From: Cytospora piceicola
Taxonomy: Eukaryota; Ascomycota; Sordariomycetes; Diaporthales; Cytosporaceae
Direction: 5' to 3'
NCBI GenBank assembly: GCA_023375675.1
Contig: JALQBC010000020.1
Span: 124,001-188,000 of the forward strand
Length of the DNA stretch: 64,000 nucleotides
Part shown: piece after piece, positions 59,886-64,000 of the stretch
How positions within the stretch are numbered: the first letter of the stretch is position 1
Layout of the letters: each line of letters starts with the position of its first letter
Notes under the pieces: generated by a model
What the model was told of the DNA's origin: nothing
Databases searched by the model: none
Seen by the model: only the letters and a program-made list of their open reading frames with translations
Position numbers and translations under genes: made by a program

Positions 59886-60845
59886 TAGGGCTCTACCGCT
59901 TCACATAGTCAGATGTCGTTTTACCTTCCCTTGTCTAGGCATGGCAAGTCAAGGCAGGGCAAGTAGCAGGCCTCAGGGGTGACCCAGCCACTAAGTACAT
60001 AGTTGCGGCACCCAAACCCAATTGTAAACTAGATATCAAACCTACGGAGCTCAATATAGGTAGGTAATACTGTCTGCAGCATCAGGTGAGTATAATTTCG
60101 AAATATATCTGATGCCTCAATGAGCCTCACTGTAGATTGATTCGCAGCCTGAATTATTGGTGGAGCACTCGAGCAATCAGCCGGCTCTCAGCTCCGAATT
60201 GGCCAGCCCATACAACCCCTTTGAACTTTGGCGTAGCGGCACAAGCACACCTGGGCAGCCAAAAGAGCTAGAGTTGCTCCTTGGGGCCCTAGGCCACCCT
60301 GGGGGAGGGCAAGAGAGCTGATCGGATGGAGAGTCGAAGGCCATGGTCGGAGATACCAGTACCGAGAACAGTGACAGACGGCACCTGCGAAACCTTAGTT
60401 CTAGGCAATTTTAATACTGTTCTTAAAGGTCTTTTTTCAGGATTTTCGTCAGTTGCATACTCAGTATATGAGTACACCTCGCCTTCTCCCAGTGAGCAAG
60501 TAGCAGTACATCCCTACCACTTGGCCCGACGCTGGAAGAGTCCAAGTGGAAAAGCTGTGATTTGATGTTGCAAGTGAGATCTTAAGCAGCGGATGGGGAC
60601 AAGGTAATCAATACAGGGTTGCGGATTGAAGGAACAAGTGCCCTGTTGTATTGTCAAGGGGTCTGGGCCCTTGGGGCCGTTGTGTACTATCGTAGCTTCG
60701 GAGACCGTCCAGATGTCGCTAGGCAGAGCTGATAGAAGAGCCACGGCCATGGCCATCACTTCACTAATGAGAATGTGATAGCCATTATACGGCCTGGGCT
60801 CATGCTTAGCTACAAGACGTCCTGATCGAACAGAATCTATACCCA
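59886..60845. other. Convergent intergenic region, no gene supported
   Basis: About 960 bp between the dehydrogenase and the beta-lactamase-like gene. Short frames occur on both strands without domains or sound splice chains. TAGGTAGGTA appears near 60058. Confidence 0.5.
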
Positions 60846-62114
60846 CTACCCTTTCGCCATCCTAAAAACGCCCCTTTGAAACTCCTCATGTAACGCCATG
60901 ACTGCCGGGTGCATAGGAGGGATAATTTGACAAACTACTGTTCCACAAATGCCAGCCTCATGGTCCATGAACCATACTGCACTGGGAACACCAGCCCAAA
61001 ATACTGTGCCCTTCTCAAACTGCCCATCATGGCTGTCCTTAGCTACCATTCCGGCAAGAGACCATGTCATCGTGACAGACGTTGGGATCCCTAAGCGTAG
61101 GAATTGGGTGTGCGCAGGCGAGAGGGCGAGATAGTCATTGAACGCCTTCTCGGCTCTCTCATCGAGCTGAGGGCGGAACAGCTCCGTGTATGATTCGCGG
61201 ACGAGCAGCCTGGGGTCACGACAGAACACGGCCGATAGAAACTTGTAGTAGGCCTCCGCAGATGAGTAAACGCCACCACCCCCGAGACAATCGGTAGCAC
61301 CGAAGGTGCAATCAAAGAACGAGGCGTCCACAGCCGGCGGCTCGCCCTTGTCGTTCAGAGTGCTGATATCGGCCACACGGTCCTTCATATGCGTGTGCGT
61401 CTTAGGATAGAAGGAGATATCGTTGTCGATACCTAGCGGCACCCAGATGCGTGTGCGCATAAACTCATCAAGCGTCTTGCCGGTAGCCACCTGGACCAGC
61501 TTGCCGGCCCAGTCGTGACCTGCGCCGTACGCAAAGCCTTCGCCCGGTGAGAACACCAGCGGCAGTGCGGATTTATGTTCGATAGTAGGGCCGCTGAACG
61601 GCCCTTCGTTACGGGATGCTCGCCATTTGCCCAAGAGGGGGTTAAGCCAGTCGTACTCGTGGCCCGACGTATGGCAGAGAAGCATCCGGAGAGTGATAGG
61701 GGCTGAGTTAGGCTCAAGCACAGCAGAGTTGTTTGTGTCGTCGAAGCCGGTAATGACACCGTGCTTGCCCATCTCCGGAAGCAAAGCCCTGACGTCTTGA
61801 TCTAGGTCAAGCTTCCCGTCCTCGACGCATTGGAGAACAGCCACGGAGGTCATAAGCTTGCTCATCGAGGCGACGGCGCAGATTGTAGATTGCGTGAATG
61901 GTAAATCGCGGCCCTCTTTCAGGCTGGCTTTGCCAAGGGAGTTGGAGTAGACGATATTGCCTGGCTAATGTCAGCGAATTGGTTTGGAAAACCCGCTTTA
62001 GTAACCCCGAGGCCGACACAACTTACCACTCTTATCCCCCGCGAAGGCCGAGAATCCGGGCAGGAGTCCCGTATCTAAGGCAGCCTTATACACTTGGTCG
62101 ATCTTCTGAGCCAT
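60846..62114 (-). CDS. Class C beta-lactamase-like serine hydrolase (transpeptidase/EstB-type esterase)
   Basis: Two exons on the minus strand, 62114-62027 and 61960-60846, with a 66-nt intron (GTAAGT donor, CGCTGAC branch site, GCCAG acceptor), give 400 residues. The N-terminus (MAQKIDQVYKAALDTGLLPG, then FSAFAGDKSGNIVYSNSLGK) and the catalytic Ser-x-x-Lys in CAVASMSKLMTS mark the serine beta-lactamase/DD-peptidase fold. LLCHTSGHEYDWLNPLLGKW and FAYGAGHDWAGKLVQVATGK supply the second-motif Tyr region, and GGGGVYSSAEAYYKFLSAV follows. Fungal members are mostly hydrolases or esterases of small metabolites, and some belong to secondary-metabolite clusters. Real beta-lactam hydrolysis is not implied. 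No signal peptide was seen, so a cytosolic enzyme is likely. It lies next to an SDR, so a joint metabolic role is possible but unproven. Confidence 0.88.
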
Positions 62115-62700
62115 GATGTCGAGTAATTTTCACCGTCGTGACAATCGGGGAGTATGAGTATAATCTGCAAAGGAGCTCAAAGTTGAGGATTAACGAGTGA
62201 TAAGATCGGTGACTATGGCTTCCAAAGCAGATGGGAAAAGCCATACTTTTGAATCATGGGGATTTTGTGTGGCTCGCTTGTCCACAAGCATTCAGTTAGC
62301 TTGCGCAGTTGCGTTCCCCACTTTCGGCAGAGATTATTGTTGAGGACGCCTCCGGGCTTGCTGTGATATTGATAAGTTCGAAGCCGTGCCGCAAGCCAAC
62401 CCACCCAGGCATCATGATGAGAGGAAAATGCAAGTGTGTGGCACAGCCCTGGCGTTGGCTACACGACTTCGTGTGAAGTAGTACCAGGTACATACGTATA
62501 CATAGTACTATTTGAATCGCGCTACAATATAGTACCCCACTGTAAATACCACTGCACATGTAGGTTGGGACGAGGGGGGCTGGAGAAGCTGGCGCCGAGG
62601 CGTGGCATCAGCCTGTTGGGGGCTTACGTAAGCCACCTTAGAGCTAGCCACCCTACTAAACACTATTTTCCTTCCCCTCTAGTTAGTTAGTTTCTTCTTT
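62115..62700. promoter_or_regulatory. Upstream region of the beta-lactamase-like gene and transition to AT-rich DNA
   Basis: Promoter-sized interval for the minus-strand hydrolase. It contains no recognisable gene. Composition declines towards the AT-rich block that begins near 62,700. Confidence 0.45.
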
Positions 62701-63159
62701 CTTTAGATAATATAACACATACCTATACTGGAATTGAAGACTGTACTATACATGCTATCGTGCCTGTTTTTTAGTTAGATCTAGCTCGTGTTAATACTTA
62801 ATATAGTAGCTATAACCTTATTTTAATCGTTTTTACGTTAAATCTTACGATTTAAACCCCTTTACGTTATATAACGCGTCCGAAAGATATTATTGCTACG
62901 ATGTTAGTACGAAACCCTGCTAAGAAGCTTTATAATAAAGCCCGGTCGGTTAGCGGCTTAAGAACGAATACTAATAGTCGTAACTAATTTAGCGTACTGT
63001 TAAGGCGATCGGACTCGAACGACCTCTGTTTACGTCGGCTAAAATAAACCGAGTAGTTTTCGATAATAGCTAGCTTTGAGATCCTTTAATTCTAATAGCG
63101 TGCTAGTTAATTTAGTTTGATTTTTTTCTTCTCTTTACTACTTTCAGAGTTGTGACTGT

Positions 63160-63830
63160 ATTTTTGTATTTTGTATTTGTATTTTTAAAAATACAAAAAT
63201 ACATGTATTTTGTATTTGTATTTCTAGACCTCTGTATTTGTATTTGTATTTATTTCTAAACCTTTATATTTTGTATTTTTGTATTTCTAATACAAAAATA
63301 CAAAATACACTATATAAAATAATAAAGAACTATATAAAGGTATAAATAACTATTATATTATTAAGTATTATAGTTATTATTATAAAAGCTCTTAAAGTAT
63401 ATTAATATCTATTTTATTTAATTTTATATTTATATTTATATAAGTGTATATTTTTGTATTTTTGTATTTTTATATTAGAAATACAAAATACAAATACAAA
63501 AATACAAAATACGTATTTGTATTTGTATTTATTTTGTATTTCTGTATTAGAAATACAAAAATACAAAATAACTTTAAGTTTTTTAAAATATTTTATATAC
63601 TAAATACTTATATTTACAGGTTAATAGTATTAGTATAAGTTATATTAATAATAATAATATTATATATATACTTTTATATTACTTGTATTTTTGTATTAGA
63701 AATATAAAAATACAAAATAAATACAAATACAAATACGTATTTGTATTTGTATTTATTTCCGACCCTCTGTATTTGTATTTTTGTATTTTGTATTTGTATT
63801 TTTGTATTTGCTTGTATTTTACAACTCTAA
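63160..63830. repeat. Three TGTATTT/AAATACA clusters with inverted orientation
   Basis: Runs of TGTATTT, TTGTATTTT and TTTGTATT lie at about 63160-63310, 63450-63570 and 63685-63830. Within each cluster the run is followed or preceded by its reverse complement (AAATACA, AAAATACAAA), so each could fold into long hairpins or cruciforms. The clusters are about 240-290 nt apart and separated by plain AT-rich DNA. Confidence 0.85.
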
Positions 63831-63918
63831 CTACTTTACGATAAAAAACACTTTTATAGGTAGTAAAGGTAAACGCGATAAAGCTTACGGACCGGACGGC
63901 CGATTTATTAAGGTTAAT

Positions 63919-63995
63919 AAAGCCTTAAAGGCTCTTAGCGATAAAGCCTTAAAGGCTTTTAGCGATAAAGCCTTAAAGGCTTTTAATAAGGCCTT
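63919..63995. repeat. 24-nt tandem repeat with near-palindromic core
   Basis: AAAGCCTTAAAGGCTTTTAG plus CGAT starts at 63919, 63943 and 63967 (first copy with CTC for CTT), then degenerates into AATAAGGCCTTAACGG at the window edge. The core AAAGCCTTAAAGGCTTT is close to its own reverse complement. The array probably continues beyond the window. Confidence 0.85.
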
Positions 63996-64000
63996 AACGG

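Larger units (their letters stand above)
62700..64000. repeat. Second AT-rich, RIP-like repeat block
   Basis: Composition switches to AT-rich sequence with few CA/TG outside the TGTATTT clusters and with retained CG words, as at the left end of the window. No open frame of interest. The block continues past the window edge. It includes the hairpin clusters and a 24-nt array described separately. Confidence 0.75.

Noticed and set aside
1..64000. tRNA, rRNA and CRISPR features
   Set aside because: No T-loop/acceptor combination or rRNA block was recognised by eye. CRISPR arrays are not expected in a fungal chromosome, and the tandem repeats here lack unique spacers.

Overview
The window is a piece of a filamentous ascomycete (Pezizomycotina) chromosome, most likely Sordariomycetes. 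The evidence is short 50-100 nt GT-AG introns with CTRAY branch sites, GC-rich coding exons next to AT-rich blocks that look RIP-mutated (repeat-induced point mutation), and a set of typical Pezizomycotina genes. The species cannot be fixed from the sequence alone.

Layout. 1-16.9 kb is a gene-free AT-rich island of decayed repeats in which CpA/TpG is almost absent while CpG persists. It is studded with tandem repeats (27, 36, 72, 9, 114 and 31 nt periods). 17-50 kb is a housekeeping segment whose ten multi- or single-exon genes could be rebuilt at splice-site level: a Pcl-type cyclin, a Ded1/Vasa-type DEAD-box helicase with a GC-AG intron, IPI1, a Roadblock/LC7 dynein light chain, a 1238-residue conserved fungal protein of unknown function, a secreted CREG-like protein, an Msc7-type membrane aldehyde dehydrogenase, an F-box protein, the mitochondrial Mg2+ channel MRS2, and a small hypothetical protein. 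50-62 kb is an accessory enclave. It holds coding debris, an NLR-like immune receptor (alpha/beta hydrolase - NACHT - near-identical ankyrin repeats, interrupted by an assembly gap), a decayed fructosamine-kinase-like gene, a short-chain dehydrogenase and a class-C beta-lactamase-like enzyme. From about 62.7 kb AT-rich repeat DNA returns, with striking hairpin-forming TGTATTT clusters.

The housekeeping genes are not an operon-like set. They cover cell-cycle/phosphate signalling (cyclin), translation or mRNP remodelling (helicase), 60S ribosome assembly (IPI1), dynein transport, ubiquitin ligation (F-box) and mitochondrial Mg2+ import. IPI1 and the dynein light chain are divergent over 367 bp, and the F-box gene and MRS2 are divergent over 570 bp. 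The item most worth following is the NLR at 53.9-57.1 kb: its C-terminal 102-nt ankyrin units are almost identical, the pattern expected of rapidly re-shuffled recognition domains, and the gap falls inside that array.

Coordinates of introns were read by eye from splice consensus, branch points and frame continuity. No homology search was run, and family names rest on motif recognition.
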